Assembly (NCBI GenBank): GCA_018268995.1
Contig: JAFDVL010000055.1
Location: 1 to 55,008, forward strand
Length of the DNA: 55,008 bases
Direction: 5' to 3'
Source: Acidobacteriota bacterium
GTDB taxonomy: Bacteria; Acidobacteriota; Blastocatellia; RBC074
Shown: positions 8,125-17,314 of the stretch, piece after piece
How positions within the stretch are numbered: position 1 is the stretch's first letter
Layout: each line of letters begins with the position of its first letter
Notes under the pieces: generated by a model
What the model saw: only the letters and a program-made list of their open reading frames with translations
What the model was told of the DNA's origin: nothing
Database searches by the model: none
Position numbers and translations under genes: made by a program

Positions 8125-11100
8125 CTAATTCGCAGCCCAGACATCCACTAAATATCGGTTTTGTGCAGTTAAATTATTCATCCACTGTTCGGCTTCTGAT
8201 GCAGGTAAGCCCGTCTTTTCGCTGACGATGGCAGTGAAGGTCCGCCGCACATCGGGAGCCATGCGGCTAGCGTCACCACAAACATAAATCACCGCCCCGG
8301 CTTCGATCAATTGCCAGACCTCATCGCGACGTAAATAAATTTCATCCTGCACATAACATTTCGGCTGGCCTTCGACCCGCGAAAAGGCAGTTGAGAGTTT
8401 GGTGATCCCCTCAGCCTCAAACTGACGCAATTCGTTTTCGTACAGGAAGTCCTGTTCAGGATGACGGCAACCGAAGAAAAGCAATGAAGCGCCGATGCTC
8501 TTCCCTTGTGCTTTCAATGCCGCTCGTTCCTGTAAGAACCCCCGAAACGGCGCGAAGCCTGTGCCGGGGCCAATCATAATGATGGGCGTCGCCGGATCGG
8601 CGGGCAAACGGAACGTAGATTTCGTGTCTTTCACAAAGGCGTATAACACGTCGCCCGCTTGATGCGCGCGCAAATAATTCGAGCAAACGCCTGCAAATGT
8701 ACCTCGTCCCGAACGTGCGGGCGCTTCGACAACAGCAACCGTGATGCTGACCGCATTGGGCGCGGCCAACGGCGACGACGAAATCGAGTAATAACGCGGA
8801 TGCAGCGACGGCAGCATTTCCAAATACACTTCAAACGGCAAGGTGCAGGCTGGATAGTCTTCCAACAAATCCAGCACCGATTTGCGCTTCGTTAAGACTT
8901 CGTCTTTGTAGCGGTCATCGTCCTGCGCCAACGCCAGCAATTGAATGCGATGCGGCGGGCATTCGGTGTATTCGATCAGCGTTTGAATATTCGAGCGCGT
9001 CGCCACGTCCTGCAATTCGACGTAATCGGTCAGCAATTGCGTCACGGCGACGGCACGATCCGTCGGCAAAAAGCTTTTGCGATTCGTCGTGCGACGCAGG
9101 CGAACATGCGTTTCGGGGGCGAAGCCAAACCGCGCGATCACGCGATTGACGAGCGTTTCGCTGTTGTGCGGAATCACGCCCAGGTGATCGCCCGCGCGAT
9201 AGGTCACGCCTTCGGGCAGAGCTAATTCGAGATGCCGCGTCGAACGGTCGGAGGCGTGCGCGCCGTCATGGCGATGCAGTTCGCGGTTGATCAGCACGGT
9301 CATCGGTTGGGCTTCAAACGAATCTACGAACGGACTCGGTTGTGTACCGGGCACGATTTCGAGTTTGTAGAGCGGCTTCGCTTCATCCACCATCGGCGCG
9401 GTGAGTTTGAATTCATTCGCCACCGCGAGCCGTGCCGGTTTGTACCATTTCTGAAATTGCCCATCGAAATCTTCGCGCGCGTCGCCTTCGCCCAAGGCAA
9501 CAAGGCGCGTCGCGCCACACGCCGCGAGCCGTTCATCAATCAAGCGCGGAATCGCCTGGAACGTCGCCGCCCAATCCCGATTGCCGCAGCCAAACACGGC
9601 GAACTTCACGCCTGCCAATGACTCAGCATTTAAGTCATCACCGCGCAACCATTCGCAAAATTGCACCGCATTGTCCGGCGGCAACCCGTTGTACGAAGCG
9701 GTTGCAATGACAACCAAACCTTCTTTCGGCAAACGTCCGACATAATCATCGAGCGGCGCGACTTTCGCTAAGAAGCCATTGTCTTCGCCGTCCTGTGCGA
9801 TCCGCCGCGCCAACTCTTCCGCCGTTCCCATATTCGATCCGAACAGCACCAGCAAGGGGGTTTCGTGCTTGATGCCTTTTTGGTGGTCGGTGGTCGGTGG
9901 TCGGTGGTCGGCAGTTAACTGTTCACTGTTCACCGTTAACTGTTCCGCTGTTTTTCTCTCTTCCGGCGTCCGCAACCGAACTCTGATTTTGAAGTTGTCG
10001 GGCTTCATCGTCAGCGTTTCTTTGATTTTCAATTCATAGCTTGTGTGGTCTATCAGCTTGAAGCGTTGCAGCATCATACCCAGCACCAACGTCGCTTCGT
10101 GCATGGCGAATTGCCGACCGATGCACGAACGTTGCCCGTTGCCGAAGGGTTTGTACGCATTCGCGGGACGCTTGGCTTCGGCTTCGGGCGTGAAGTTATC
10201 GGGATTGAAAACTTCGGCGTCTTCGCCCCACACGCTTTTGTCACGGTGCAGCATCGGCAGCAGGATTGAGACGTTGTGTTGCGGTTTGATTTTGTATTTG
10301 CCGCCGATGATCGTCTCTTCTTTCGCCGCGATGCCATACGCCGGAGCCGTCGGCCACAAGCGCAACGTCTCTTTCAAAATCTGTGTGATGTATTGCAATT
10401 GATTGACCTGTGCGTAGGTCGGTCGCGCCGATAAATCACCACCCAACACGCGATCTACTTCGTCGTACGCTTTCGCCAGGACTTCTGGGTGTTTGAGCAG
10501 CGCGTAAATCGCAAATGACAACAGCCCGCTTGTCGTTTCGTGTCCGGCAATCAAAAACGTGATGACCTGATAGCGCATGTTCAGATCGTCCAACTTCTCG
10601 CCTGTTTTGCGATCCACGCCGGTCATCATGCAACTCAGCATATCGGCTTTGGTCGAAGCATCCTCACCGCTCGCGCGCCGGTCTTTGATGATGCGATCCA
10701 CCGTTTCATTCATCGTGCGAATGTCTTCTTGCAACTGCCGATCACGACTCGACCGCAGTAAACTTTCGCCCGGCACATCGCGCAGCATATCCATCGTGAT
10801 GCCGAGCGCATCCGCCATCGCGCCGACAAACGGATGCTCTTTGTCGTGGTAGAACGAATTGAAGCGATAATCGAAGCCGCTCAAGCCAATCGTATCCACC
10901 GTCAAACTCGTCATATCGCGCGTGACTTCAATCTCTTCGTCCGGGTTCAGCCGCTCCCATTTCAAGACCAATTGTTCCGCAATGTCGAGCATCATCGGGT
11001 GATAGCTGAGCATCGCTTTGTGGCTGAAATTCGGCAGCAGAATGTTGTGCGCTTTCGACCAATTTGGCTCGCTGGTTTTCGATGTAAATAAACCATCGCC

Positions 11101-11361
11101 GCCGAAACCGCGTACAATTTTCAAAGCCCCGCGCACCGCTTTGTCGAAGCGTTTTTCGTCTGACAATTCATCTACCAATTCAAAGCCTGACACGATGATG
11201 GCCACGCGCCCGCGAATTTCGAGCCGGAAAATCGGCCCCAATTCGCGCGCGAGACGGATCAGGTCTTGCACCGTGTTGTCGGCGCTGAGCGTCAGCAAAT
11301 GGCCAAGCAGAAAGGTTTCAGGCGGTTCAGGAATGCGGGCTAATGTGGGTTTCTCACTCAT
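8125..11361 (-). CDS. Self-sufficient cytochrome P450:NADPH-P450 reductase, CYP102 (P450-BM3) family
   Basis: A 1,078-residue fusion very like Bacillus P450-BM3. P450 part (about 1-465): I-helix AGHETTS (272-278), ExxR at 331-334, haem-ligand loop FGNGQRSC with Cys413. GRV near residue 51 keeps the BM3 Arg47 carboxylate anchor, but the Tyr51 position is Ile. GDGLFTS keeps the Phe87 equivalent. Reductase part: flavodoxin-like FMN domain from residue 500 (LLVLFGSNMGTAEELA), then FAD (RYYSISSSP) and NADPH (GPGTGFAPFRGF) domains, ending VWA. Family members hydroxylate long-chain fatty acids at sub-terminal positions. The inter-domain linker (about 472-497) is encoded by tandem-repeat DNA (see 9884-9945). 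First gene of a P450-phosphatase-WS/DGAT set, suggesting fatty-acid modification before storage. No BM3R1-type repressor is adjacent. Confidence 0.96.
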   Translation of the reverse strand: MSEKPTLARIPEPPETFLLGHLLTLSADNTVQDLIRLARELGPIFRLEIRGRVAIIVSGFELVDELSDEKRFDKAVRGALKIVRGFGGDGLFTSKTSEPNWSKAHNILLPNFSHKAMLSYHPMMLDIAEQLVLKWERLNPDEEIEVTRDMTSLTVDTIGLSGFDYRFNSFYHDKEHPFVGAMADALGITMDMLRDVPGESLLRSSRDRQLQEDIRTMNETVDRIIKDRRASGEDASTKADMLSCMMTGVDRKTGEKLDDLNMRYQVITFLIAGHETTSGLLSFAIYALLKHPEVLAKAYDEVDRVLGGDLSARPTYAQVNQLQYITQILKETLRLWPTAPAYGIAAKEETIIGGKYKIKPQHNVSILLPMLHRDKSVWGEDAEVFNPDNFTPEAEAKRPANAYKPFGNGQRSCIGRQFAMHEATLVLGMMLQRFKLIDHTSYELKIKETLTMKPDNFKIRVRLRTPEERKTAEQLTVNSEQLTADHRPPTTDHQKGIKHETPLLVLFGSNMGTAEELARRIAQDGEDNGFLAKVAPLDDYVGRLPKEGLVVIATASYNGLPPDNAVQFCEWLRGDDLNAESLAGVKFAVFGCGNRDWAATFQAIPRLIDERLAACGATRLVALGEGDAREDFDGQFQKWYKPARLAVANEFKLTAPMVDEAKPLYKLEIVPGTQPSPFVDSFEAQPMTVLINRELHRHDGAHASDRSTRHLELALPEGVTYRAGDHLGVIPHNSETLVNRVIARFGFAPETHVRLRRTTNRKSFLPTDRAVAVTQLLTDYVELQDVATRSNIQTLIEYTECPPHRIQLLALAQDDDRYKDEVLTKRKSVLDLLEDYPACTLPFEVYLEMLPSLHPRYYSISSSPLAAPNAVSITVAVVEAPARSGRGTFAGVCSNYLRAHQAGDVLYAFVKDTKSTFRLPADPATPIIMIGPGTGFAPFRGFLQERAALKAQGKSIGASLLFFGCRHPEQDFLYENELRQFEAEGITKLSTAFSRVEGQPKCYVQDEIYLRRDEVWQLIEAGAVIYVCGDASRMAPDVRRTFTAIVSEKTGLPASEAEQWMNNLTAQNRYLVDVWAAN
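9884..9945. repeat. Tandem and palindromic repeat inside the P450-reductase linker
   Basis: Four exact copies of TGGTCGG occupy 9884-9911. They are followed by a TTAACTGTTCAC-type block (9912-9945) in which GTTAACTGTT occurs twice, flanking a degenerate middle. This is low-complexity sequence of the sort usually found between genes, yet here the frame stays open and encodes the stretch EQLTVNSEQLTADHRPPTTDH between the haem and FMN domains. Confidence 0.8.
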
Positions 11362-11499
11362 CGTGTTCTTATCTCAATTCCGCGAAGACTGTGCGTAAAC
11401 AAGCGGCCTAATAAGGCGTTCACCGGGCGTGGTCGCGTGACGCTGGATTATTGACGACTTGGCGACTACGTTCTGGGGCAATGGATGTTGGGCATTGCC

Positions 11500-12051
11500 T
11501 CAATCTGATGTATTCACAATCAGTAATAAACATTGTGGTTGACCGAGCGAAAAAATGAGTGCCGTCACCCCGCCCAAAATATTGACATAGGGGACGTGCG
11601 AGCCAAGTTGTACAATTTTCTGAATTCCTGACGGAAAGATCGCCTCAATCAATTGCCACATTTGATTTGATGATATTTTTCTAAGTTGGTTTCGTAACTC
11701 AGTATGGTAATAATCTAATACGACGCGCTCAATATTTTCTTGTAATTCAATGAAATCTACCTCTTCAGCATAATCAATTTTATTACCGTTAGGATGAAGG
11801 GTTTGAATGATTTCTTGCGCCGTCAATGTCATATCCAACAGTTCGAGTAGATGTGCCTCAAATGAAAGTTCGACGTTACTCTTGATTTCAAGAGTTTGCA
11901 GATGGTTTGTAAGTTCGATTGATTGCCAGGTTTCAATTTCTCTTATCTTCATCTGTTCATTCTTTGCATCAACGGAAGGTTGCCCAATTACAGTTGATAC
12001 TCTAACGCCTGTCATTACGCACACAGTTAAAACAAATCGGTCTTCAGACAT
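11500..12051 (-). CDS. Hypothetical protein
   Basis: A 183-residue protein not recognised. It begins 3 bases after the stop of the split-barrel gene, with GAAGA before the ATG, so it is likely the last gene of the minus-strand series. Residues 30-140 are rich in charged helix (IETWQSIELTNHLQTLEIKS, then ENIERVVLDYYHTELRNQL), and the last 40 residues are hydrophobic (VPYVNILGGVTALIFSLGQP), possibly one membrane-inserted helix. Base composition is more AT-rich than the neighbours. No catalytic motif is visible. Confidence 0.55.
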   Translation of the reverse strand: MSEDRFVLTVCVMTGVRVSTVIGQPSVDAKNEQMKIREIETWQSIELTNHLQTLEIKSNVELSFEAHLLELLDMTLTAQEIIQTLHPNGNKIDYAEEVDFIELQENIERVVLDYYHTELRNQLRKISSNQMWQLIEAIFPSGIQKIVQLGSHVPYVNILGGVTALIFSLGQPQCLLLIVNTSD

Positions 12052-12054
12052 TCT

Positions 12055-12483
12055 TCAACTGCGCGGCGCAAGGATCGCAAAGCTCCATCCGGTCAACCGA
12101 CTTTGTTGTTGCAGCAAGCGCGCGAGGCAGGTGGTTGACGCAGGCAAATCTGGTGCGTGCTTATCGTCCGGCGTCAGCACAAACGCTTGCGCCAGTCGCG
12201 GTCTTCCTGCCAACCAATATCGAATCTCAGAATTGGCCATCAGGTTTTGCAGCCAGCCCGCTTGTCGCCGCAGCGAAGTCAATAAAATCAAATCACCGAT
12301 GCGTGTCGCAGTCAGCGGCAGTTTGTACGTGCGCTCCGAATCTCTGTCTGTCACTTCGACCACGACCGCGCCCGTCGGCCACAACAGCGGATTGCCGAAG
12401 CCCATTTCAATCAGCGGCGTCAAGCGTTGTCCCAGCGTCTTGATAACATCAAATTGCAGACGTGTGATTTCCTGGACGAGCAT
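12055..12483 (-). CDS. Split-barrel (nitroreductase/F420-dependent-like) protein
   Basis: A 142-residue protein. The central part, TYKLPLTATRIGDLILLTS followed by RQAGWLQNLMANSEIRYWLAGR, resembles the DUF385/deazaflavin-dependent nitroreductase family, where the W.xNL.xNP.V segment lines the flavin or F420 pocket. Here the family proline is missing (ANSEIRY). These small split-barrel proteins bind F420, FMN or haem, or have lost the cofactor. GAGG precedes the start; the gene lies 13 bases after the zinc-ribbon gene. Assignment rests on motif similarity only. Confidence 0.6.
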   Translation of the reverse strand: MLVQEITRLQFDVIKTLGQRLTPLIEMGFGNPLLWPTGAVVVEVTDRDSERTYKLPLTATRIGDLILLTSLRRQAGWLQNLMANSEIRYWLAGRPRLAQAFVLTPDDKHAPDLPASTTCLARLLQQQSRLTGWSFAILAPRS

Positions 12484-12496
12484 AGATGACCTCGAC

Positions 12497-13258
12497 TCAA
12501 TGTGACAGCGGTTTGGTTTCAGGTTCGAGCCGTCGCGTCGGCTCTTCGATTACGGAGGAAGCCACTTCAAGAGGCTCGGTTTCACGATAGACAAAGGTCT
12601 CGACAGATTCACTTTGCGCAGGTGGCAAGGCGGTTTTCTCTGTGCCGACAATTGTTCGAGAGGTTTCGCGGGTCGCGGTCTCTGCTGCAAACAGATTAAA
12701 GAGACCACGCAACAACCGTTGCATCAAAGGCTGCCCAAAAAACAAAATCGTCACAAGGCTCAGCGTCAGCGCGGCGAGTTCGGCTTTGCCGTACATTTCC
12801 ACCGTATCCACTTCAATGCCCAGCGCCGGAACCGCTACGACAAAGCTGCTCAGCACGCTCAGAATAAACATCAATGTCGCGCCCAAACTCATGTCCTTCT
12901 GTCGGGAAGAAAACCGCAGCCCCAAAAACAGCGCGCCAAACACAGCCGCATTGGTCAGGAAATACCAGATGATCGCCGACGGCAAAGCAAACATCGCATC
13001 TAAGCCGCTCCCGCTGTGCGCCCCGCCAAAAAATACGCCGACGAACAGGGCGAGCAAGGTTCCGAGGTACATCAAGCCCGCACCCAGGTTCAGGTCTTTG
13101 CGGTTTAGTTGCAGCGGATCAAGCGGCTTCGCGTGTGGGTCTTCGACCGATTGTCCGTCGTTTTCGACCAGTTGCGTGATCGCAGCCAGACGAAAACCAC
13201 AGCTTCGGCAATAATTGAGTTTTTCAGAAATTGCGGTTCCACATTTCGGGCAAAACAT
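12497..13258 (-). CDS. Zinc-ribbon membrane protein
   Basis: A 253-residue protein starting with a zinc ribbon: CPKC at residues 3-6 and CRSC at 17-20, the familiar zinc_ribbon_2 pattern. Four hydrophobic segments follow (about residues 60-80, 90-115, 125-150 and 160-180), then a cytoplasmic-looking, proline- and glutamate-rich tail of some 70 residues. The start has a perfect AAGGAGGT. Proteins of this layout are common and mostly uncharacterised. Neighbours with storage-lipid roles give no specific clue. Confidence 0.75.
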   Translation of the reverse strand: MFCPKCGTAISEKLNYCRSCGFRLAAITQLVENDGQSVEDPHAKPLDPLQLNRKDLNLGAGLMYLGTLLALFVGVFFGGAHSGSGLDAMFALPSAIIWYFLTNAAVFGALFLGLRFSSRQKDMSLGATLMFILSVLSSFVVAVPALGIEVDTVEMYGKAELAALTLSLVTILFFGQPLMQRLLRGLFNLFAAETATRETSRTIVGTEKTALPPAQSESVETFVYRETEPLEVASSVIEEPTRRLEPETKPLSH

Positions 13259-13293
13259 ACAGTCGCTGACCTCCTTGTCAACTTACTGCGCAG

Positions 13294-13854
13294 TTACTCC
13301 GTCAGTCCTGTCACATCGTAGGACATGACGATCAGATCGTGCGTGCGACCGTTGCGATCCATCACGTAATCCGTGAGCAACGCTTCGACCCGAAAACCCA
13401 GCTTCTCAAATACCGCACGCGCGCCCTGCTCGTCCGCCGCCATTTGCGCAATGATCTTTTGCAATCCCATCGTCTGTGCGTGCGTAAACACTTCGTTCGC
13501 CAGCACAGAACCGAGTCCCATGCCGCGCGCGTTCGGACTCACAAGCAAACGCATATTGCCGAGATGCCGCGCCCACGTCGTTTCGCTGCGCACCAGCGTT
13601 CCCATCCCAATCAGACTGCCATTTTCTTCAGCAACAATCGTCGTCGTGCGGCCTGAACCAACCGTGCGCATCCATCCGTCCACAACTTTCGGGTGCGTGA
13701 TGTCAATCGGCAGAAACAACAAATCATCAGCGGGTAAAGCCTGCGCAAACGCGAGCACTTCATCGCGGTCATTCGCCGTCATCAAACGCAATGTGATGGC
13801 GCGACCTTTGACTTTCATTGTGTAAGGATAGGTGCTTTTTTTGGTGGCGGGCAT
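13294..13854 (-). CDS. GNAT family N-acetyltransferase
   Basis: A 186-residue single-domain GNAT protein. The beta-strand 4/helix 3 acetyl-CoA motif is clear: NMRLLVSPNARGMGLGSVLANEVFTHA (R/Q-x-x-G-x-G/A pattern as RGMGLG). It is followed by the C-terminal strand with AVFEKLGFRVEALLTDYV. GAGGAG precedes the ATG. The substrate is unknown; the domain resembles general protein/small-molecule acetylases. The 34-base gap to the zinc-ribbon gene suggests co-transcription. Confidence 0.85.
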   Translation of the reverse strand: MPATKKSTYPYTMKVKGRAITLRLMTANDRDEVLAFAQALPADDLLFLPIDITHPKVVDGWMRTVGSGRTTTIVAEENGSLIGMGTLVRSETTWARHLGNMRLLVSPNARGMGLGSVLANEVFTHAQTMGLQKIIAQMAADEQGARAVFEKLGFRVEALLTDYVMDRNGRTHDLIVMSYDVTGLTE

Positions 13855-13899
13855 TCAGTTCTCCTCAAAATGATTGAATAGCGGAGTGGAATTTATCAC

Positions 13900-13983
13900 A
13901 AAGGGACAAAGGGGCAAAGGTTCAAAGACAGGCTGTAATTTCCCTGTTTTCTCTTTGTTCCTTTGCCCCTTCGATCCTTTGCG
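13900..13983. repeat. Imperfect inverted repeat between GNAT and phasin genes
   Basis: Left arm built from AAAGGGACAAAGGGGCAAAGG and right arm from CCTTTGCCCCTTCGATCCTTT, with GGGGCAAAGG / CCTTTGCCCC matching exactly. The loop is about 30 bases. It occupies most of the intergenic space and has no T run that would make it an ordinary terminator. It looks like one copy of a dispersed palindromic element. Confidence 0.65.
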
Positions 13984-13997
13984 TTGATGTTTTTAAC

Positions 13998-14630
13998 TTA
14001 CTTGGTCGAACGCATAAACGGAAGCTGCGTCGCCAAATCCAACCACCGTTTTTGCACTTCAATGTAGTTCGTCATCGCGGTTTGTGCGAAATCTGCGAGC
14101 GCGGCAGCAGGTGATGAATCATCAATGCCGAGGGTGGTTTTCATCGCTTGCACGGCTTGTGTATTTTGCGCCTGCGCGAAATCGAGCCATTGCGTCTGGG
14201 CTTTGACAAAGGTGTCCATTCCCTGCCCCAAATAATCTGACATTGCCGTCATCACATCGCCGGGTTGAAAGCCGACGCCTTCGCGCAACGCTTCAAACAT
14301 TTGTGCGCCTTGCTGCGAAGCCATTTCGGAGAAGCGTTTTTGCGCTTCGACAAATCCGGCGTAGCCTTGCTGCGCCCACGAAGCGAGTTCCGGCGTCGGA
14401 GCTGTGCGATAGAAATTCGCACCTTCCTCAATCGCTTTGAGCATTAATGCGTTTTGCTGCGAAGCGATTCCGATCCACGTTTTCTGCGCCTCGACTAAAT
14501 GATTGATGACCTGATTCGCCCATTCGGCAGCATCGTTGGTGTTCTTGGTTTCAGTCGCTTTCGCTTCCGCCGCTGATTGTCCGCCCTTATTACTATTGCT
14601 GCTGCTTGTTGCTTTTGCTTTGCTTGCCAT
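13998..14630 (-). CDS. Phasin-like granule-associated protein
   Basis: A 210-residue soluble, glutamine- and alanine-rich helical protein. After a low-complexity Ser/Lys/Asn N-terminus it carries four related helical repeats, recognisable by VEAQKTWIGIASQQNA, VEAQKRFSEMASQQGA, VKAQTQWLDFAQAQNT and IEVQKRWLDLATQLP. This pattern (short, no membrane span, amphipathic helices with periodic aromatic residues) fits phasins, which coat polyhydroxyalkanoate granules. PhaR (17481) and lipid genes nearby support this. AAGGAAC lies upstream of the ATG. No PHA synthase is in the window, so the match rests on composition and context. Confidence 0.75.
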   Translation of the reverse strand: MASKAKATSSSNSNKGGQSAAEAKATETKNTNDAAEWANQVINHLVEAQKTWIGIASQQNALMLKAIEEGANFYRTAPTPELASWAQQGYAGFVEAQKRFSEMASQQGAQMFEALREGVGFQPGDVMTAMSDYLGQGMDTFVKAQTQWLDFAQAQNTQAVQAMKTTLGIDDSSPAAALADFAQTAMTNYIEVQKRWLDLATQLPFMRSTK

Positions 14631-14652
14631 AATGAAGTTCCTTTCTATTTTG

Positions 14653-14771
14653 AACCACGGAGCACGGAGGACACGGAGATTTTTACTTATTGCACGAGCT
14701 TTTGACAGAACTCACGATTCAATAATCGTTTTGTATGCTTTTCTCTGTGCTCTCTGTGTCCTCCGTGGTTT
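14653..14771. repeat. Dispersed inverted-repeat element, CCACGGAG family, copy 1
   Basis: Left arm begins AACCACGGAGCACGGAGGA and right arm ends TCCTCCGTGGTTT, separated by a variable middle; the arms are imperfect and pair over about 25 bases. Similar ends flank the elements at 41756-41874 and 43489-43560. The right arm touches the stop codon of the acyl-CoA ligase gene (14770-14772). Confidence 0.75.
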
Positions 14772-16437
14772 ATTCCTGTTTCGCGTCTTCTAAATCGCGC
14801 AATTCTCGTCTGAGCACCTTGCCAACTGCGCTTTTCGGCAAAGCTGCTTTAAATTCGATGATGGTTGGCTGTTTGTATTTCGCCAACTTGTCCTGACAAA
14901 ACTCTTTGATTTCTTCTTCGGTCGCGGTTGCGCCTTGTTTCAGCACGATGAACGCCTTGACCGCTTCGCCGCGATATTGATCCGCCACACCGATGATCGC
15001 ACATTCCTGAATCGCGGGATGGGTGTACAGCACGTCTTCGATTTCCGTCGGGTAGACGTTGAAGCCGCTGACGATAATCATGTCTTTCTTGCGCTGGACG
15101 ATATAAAAGTAACCATCTTCGTCCATCCGCGCGACATCGCCCGTGTAAAGCCAGCCATCGCGCAACGTGTTCGCGGTTTCTTCGGGCTTGTTCCAATAGC
15201 CCTTCATAATCTGCGGCCCGCGAATGCACAGTTCGCCTTCCTCACCAATCGACAATTCGCGCTCGCCTGTTTCCAAATCCACAATCTTGCATTCGACGCT
15301 GGTCATCGGAAAGCCAATGCTGCCGGGCTTACGCTGCGCCAACAAAGCGGTCGAAGTCGTGATCGCTGACGTTTCCGTCATCCCATAACCTTCGAGCAAT
15401 GATGCGCCGCTCATCGCTTCAAACTGTTCGATGACCTCGACGGGCAACGGAGCCGAGCCGGAGTTGAACCGATGAATCTTATCCAAACCGCAATTGACCG
15501 CTTCGGGATTGTTGATGAGCGAAATGAATAACGTCGGCACACCGGGGAAAAACGTCGGCTGATAATTCTTGATTGCGTCCAACAACAAATGCGGATCGAA
15601 CTTCGGCACTGGAATTTGCATCGCGCCAATCTGCGTCGCGTAAATACAGCCGACGACCATACCGTAAATGTGAAAGTACGGAATCACCAACAAAAATGCG
15701 CCTTCGCCGCGTTTGACGTATGGCCCGCCCCACAGTTCGCACATCACCGTCGCAGCAAACAAATTTGCGTGCGTCAACATCGCGCCTTTCGGTACGCCCG
15801 TCGTTCCGCCTGTGTAAACGAGCGCTGCCACATCGTCTTTTGCGTTAATCACCACACTCGGCACTTTCGCTTTTTCGACGCTCGCGATCAAGGCTGAGAA
15901 ATTCAATGTGCCTTCGGGAGCCGCGGGCGCACTCGTGGGATTTGCTGAATATGACAACACGCTAGTCGTGATGACTTTTTCAATGCTTGTGTGCGCGAGT
16001 ACGCTCATCACCACAGGGGCGAGCATATCCAACACGATGATGGCGCGCATCCTGGAATCTTTGGCAACCAGTTCCACTTCGCGCGGCGTATAGATCGGAT
16101 TGATATTCGCCACAATCGCGCCGAGCCGCGTAATCGCAAAAAAGCTAATGATGTATTGCGGGCAATTCGGCAGCATTACACCCACGCGGTCTCCTTTGCC
16201 GATGCCTAGATTTGACAGAGCGGTGGCCAGTTTATCCGCGTGCTGTTTCACTTCTTTGAAGCTCAGTTTCGCGCCTAAAAACGCTGTTGCATGCGCATCG
16301 GGATAATGCACCGAAGCTAAATTCAGAACACTGTGAATCGGTTGGGTTGGGAAGGTGACTTCTTTCGGCACCCAGTAGTCGTACCGTTGTTGCCACGGCT
16401 TAGCGGCATAGATAGATTGGTTGTTCGCGTTTTCCAT
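14770..16437 (-). CDS. fadD: Long-chain fatty-acid-CoA ligase
   Basis: A 555-residue ANL-superfamily adenylate-forming enzyme that activates a fatty acid to its CoA ester through an acyl-AMP. Motifs in order: P-loop YTGGTTGVPKGAMLTH, GYGMTETSA, YTGDVARMDEDGYFYIVQRKKD, the hinge SGFNVYPTEIED, and the catalytic lysine in KSAVGKVLRRELRD. Length and motif spelling match bacterial FadD. Begins 6 bases after the SDR stop with GTAGGAG upstream, so the two are translationally close. Position upstream of a phasin and divergent from PhaR suggests a role in supplying acyl-CoA for storage or degradation. Substrate chain length is not determinable. Confidence 0.93.
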   Translation of the reverse strand: MENANNQSIYAAKPWQQRYDYWVPKEVTFPTQPIHSVLNLASVHYPDAHATAFLGAKLSFKEVKQHADKLATALSNLGIGKGDRVGVMLPNCPQYIISFFAITRLGAIVANINPIYTPREVELVAKDSRMRAIIVLDMLAPVVMSVLAHTSIEKVITTSVLSYSANPTSAPAAPEGTLNFSALIASVEKAKVPSVVINAKDDVAALVYTGGTTGVPKGAMLTHANLFAATVMCELWGGPYVKRGEGAFLLVIPYFHIYGMVVGCIYATQIGAMQIPVPKFDPHLLLDAIKNYQPTFFPGVPTLFISLINNPEAVNCGLDKIHRFNSGSAPLPVEVIEQFEAMSGASLLEGYGMTETSAITTSTALLAQRKPGSIGFPMTSVECKIVDLETGERELSIGEEGELCIRGPQIMKGYWNKPEETANTLRDGWLYTGDVARMDEDGYFYIVQRKKDMIIVSGFNVYPTEIEDVLYTHPAIQECAIIGVADQYRGEAVKAFIVLKQGATATEEEIKEFCQDKLAKYKQPTIIEFKAALPKSAVGKVLRRELRDLEDAKQE

Positions 16438-16443
16438 AAGCTC

Positions 16444-17277
16444 CTACTTGTCGTTGTTTGATTTGTGCGCAGCGCGACGTGCGCCTTCGACAAATGGTAC
16501 GCTCCAACCCAAGGCTAAATCCACCAATCCGGGAGCAAGTTTATTAAAAAAGTTCAGGGTGATAGCATCGCCCGCCATCACGACTTCGGCTTGTGGAAAA
16601 CGAGCATTCTGGACAATCATGCGCGCCATTTCTTTCGCGGGGAATTTTGGGAGGCTCGCCGCCAAGCTCAAGCCCGTTTGATTGTTCGCAGTCTCGAAAA
16701 TTTCTGTTTGCACTGCGCCGGGATAGATCGTGCTGACATGAATATTTTCCGTCATTAACTCCGCCCGCAATGCTTCTGAAAATCCAGCGAGTGCGAATTT
16801 ACTGGCCGAATACGCCGTTTCATACGGGATCCCGCGTTTCCCAAAGATTGAAGAGATGTTGATAATCAGCCCGTTCTTGTTTTTTCGCATGTGCGGAACA
16901 ATCGCTTTGCAGGCATAGACTGCGCCCCAGAAATTCACCTCCATCACCTGCTTGAATTCTTCGAGCGATTGTTCCGCAAAACTCGCCGCGATGCCAACGC
17001 CTGCATTGTTGATCAAGGTATCAATCTTTCCAAACCGCTCAATTGCTTTGGCGATCAGACGCTCCACTTGTATTTGATCCGCAACATCTGTTTTGACGGC
17101 CAAAGCTTCGTGCCCTTTATTTTCAAGCTCAGAAACGAGTTCTCTTAATCGCTCCTCGCGTCGCCCGGCAACGACCACTTTTGCGCCTGCGTCCGCGAAT
17201 GCCAAGGCAGTCGCGCGCCCAATGCCACTGGTAGCTCCGGTAATCACGACGGTTGTTCCTTTTATCTGGCGGATCAT
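16444..17277 (-). CDS. Short-chain dehydrogenase/reductase
   Basis: A 277-residue classical SDR. TGATSGIGRA near residue 13 is the NAD(P)-binding TGxxxGIG; NNAG follows at about residue 91, then a serine in NISSIFG and the YSASK catalytic Tyr/Lys pair. The basic residue pair after beta-2 (GRREERL) favours NADPH. The C-terminal part is longer than average with a hydrophobic LAPGLVDLALGWSVPF segment. Members of this group reduce fatty acyl or 3-ketoacyl substrates. First gene of the series that continues with fadD and the phasin; its promoter region is shared with phaR. Confidence 0.9.
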   Translation of the reverse strand: MIRQIKGTTVVITGATSGIGRATALAFADAGAKVVVAGRREERLRELVSELENKGHEALAVKTDVADQIQVERLIAKAIERFGKIDTLINNAGVGIAASFAEQSLEEFKQVMEVNFWGAVYACKAIVPHMRKNKNGLIINISSIFGKRGIPYETAYSASKFALAGFSEALRAELMTENIHVSTIYPGAVQTEIFETANNQTGLSLAASLPKFPAKEMARMIVQNARFPQAEVVMAGDAITLNFFNKLAPGLVDLALGWSVPFVEGARRAAHKSNNDK

Positions 17278-17314
17278 CTTGCAGTTCCCTCAAACACGAT
17301 TTCGATGCATTGAG

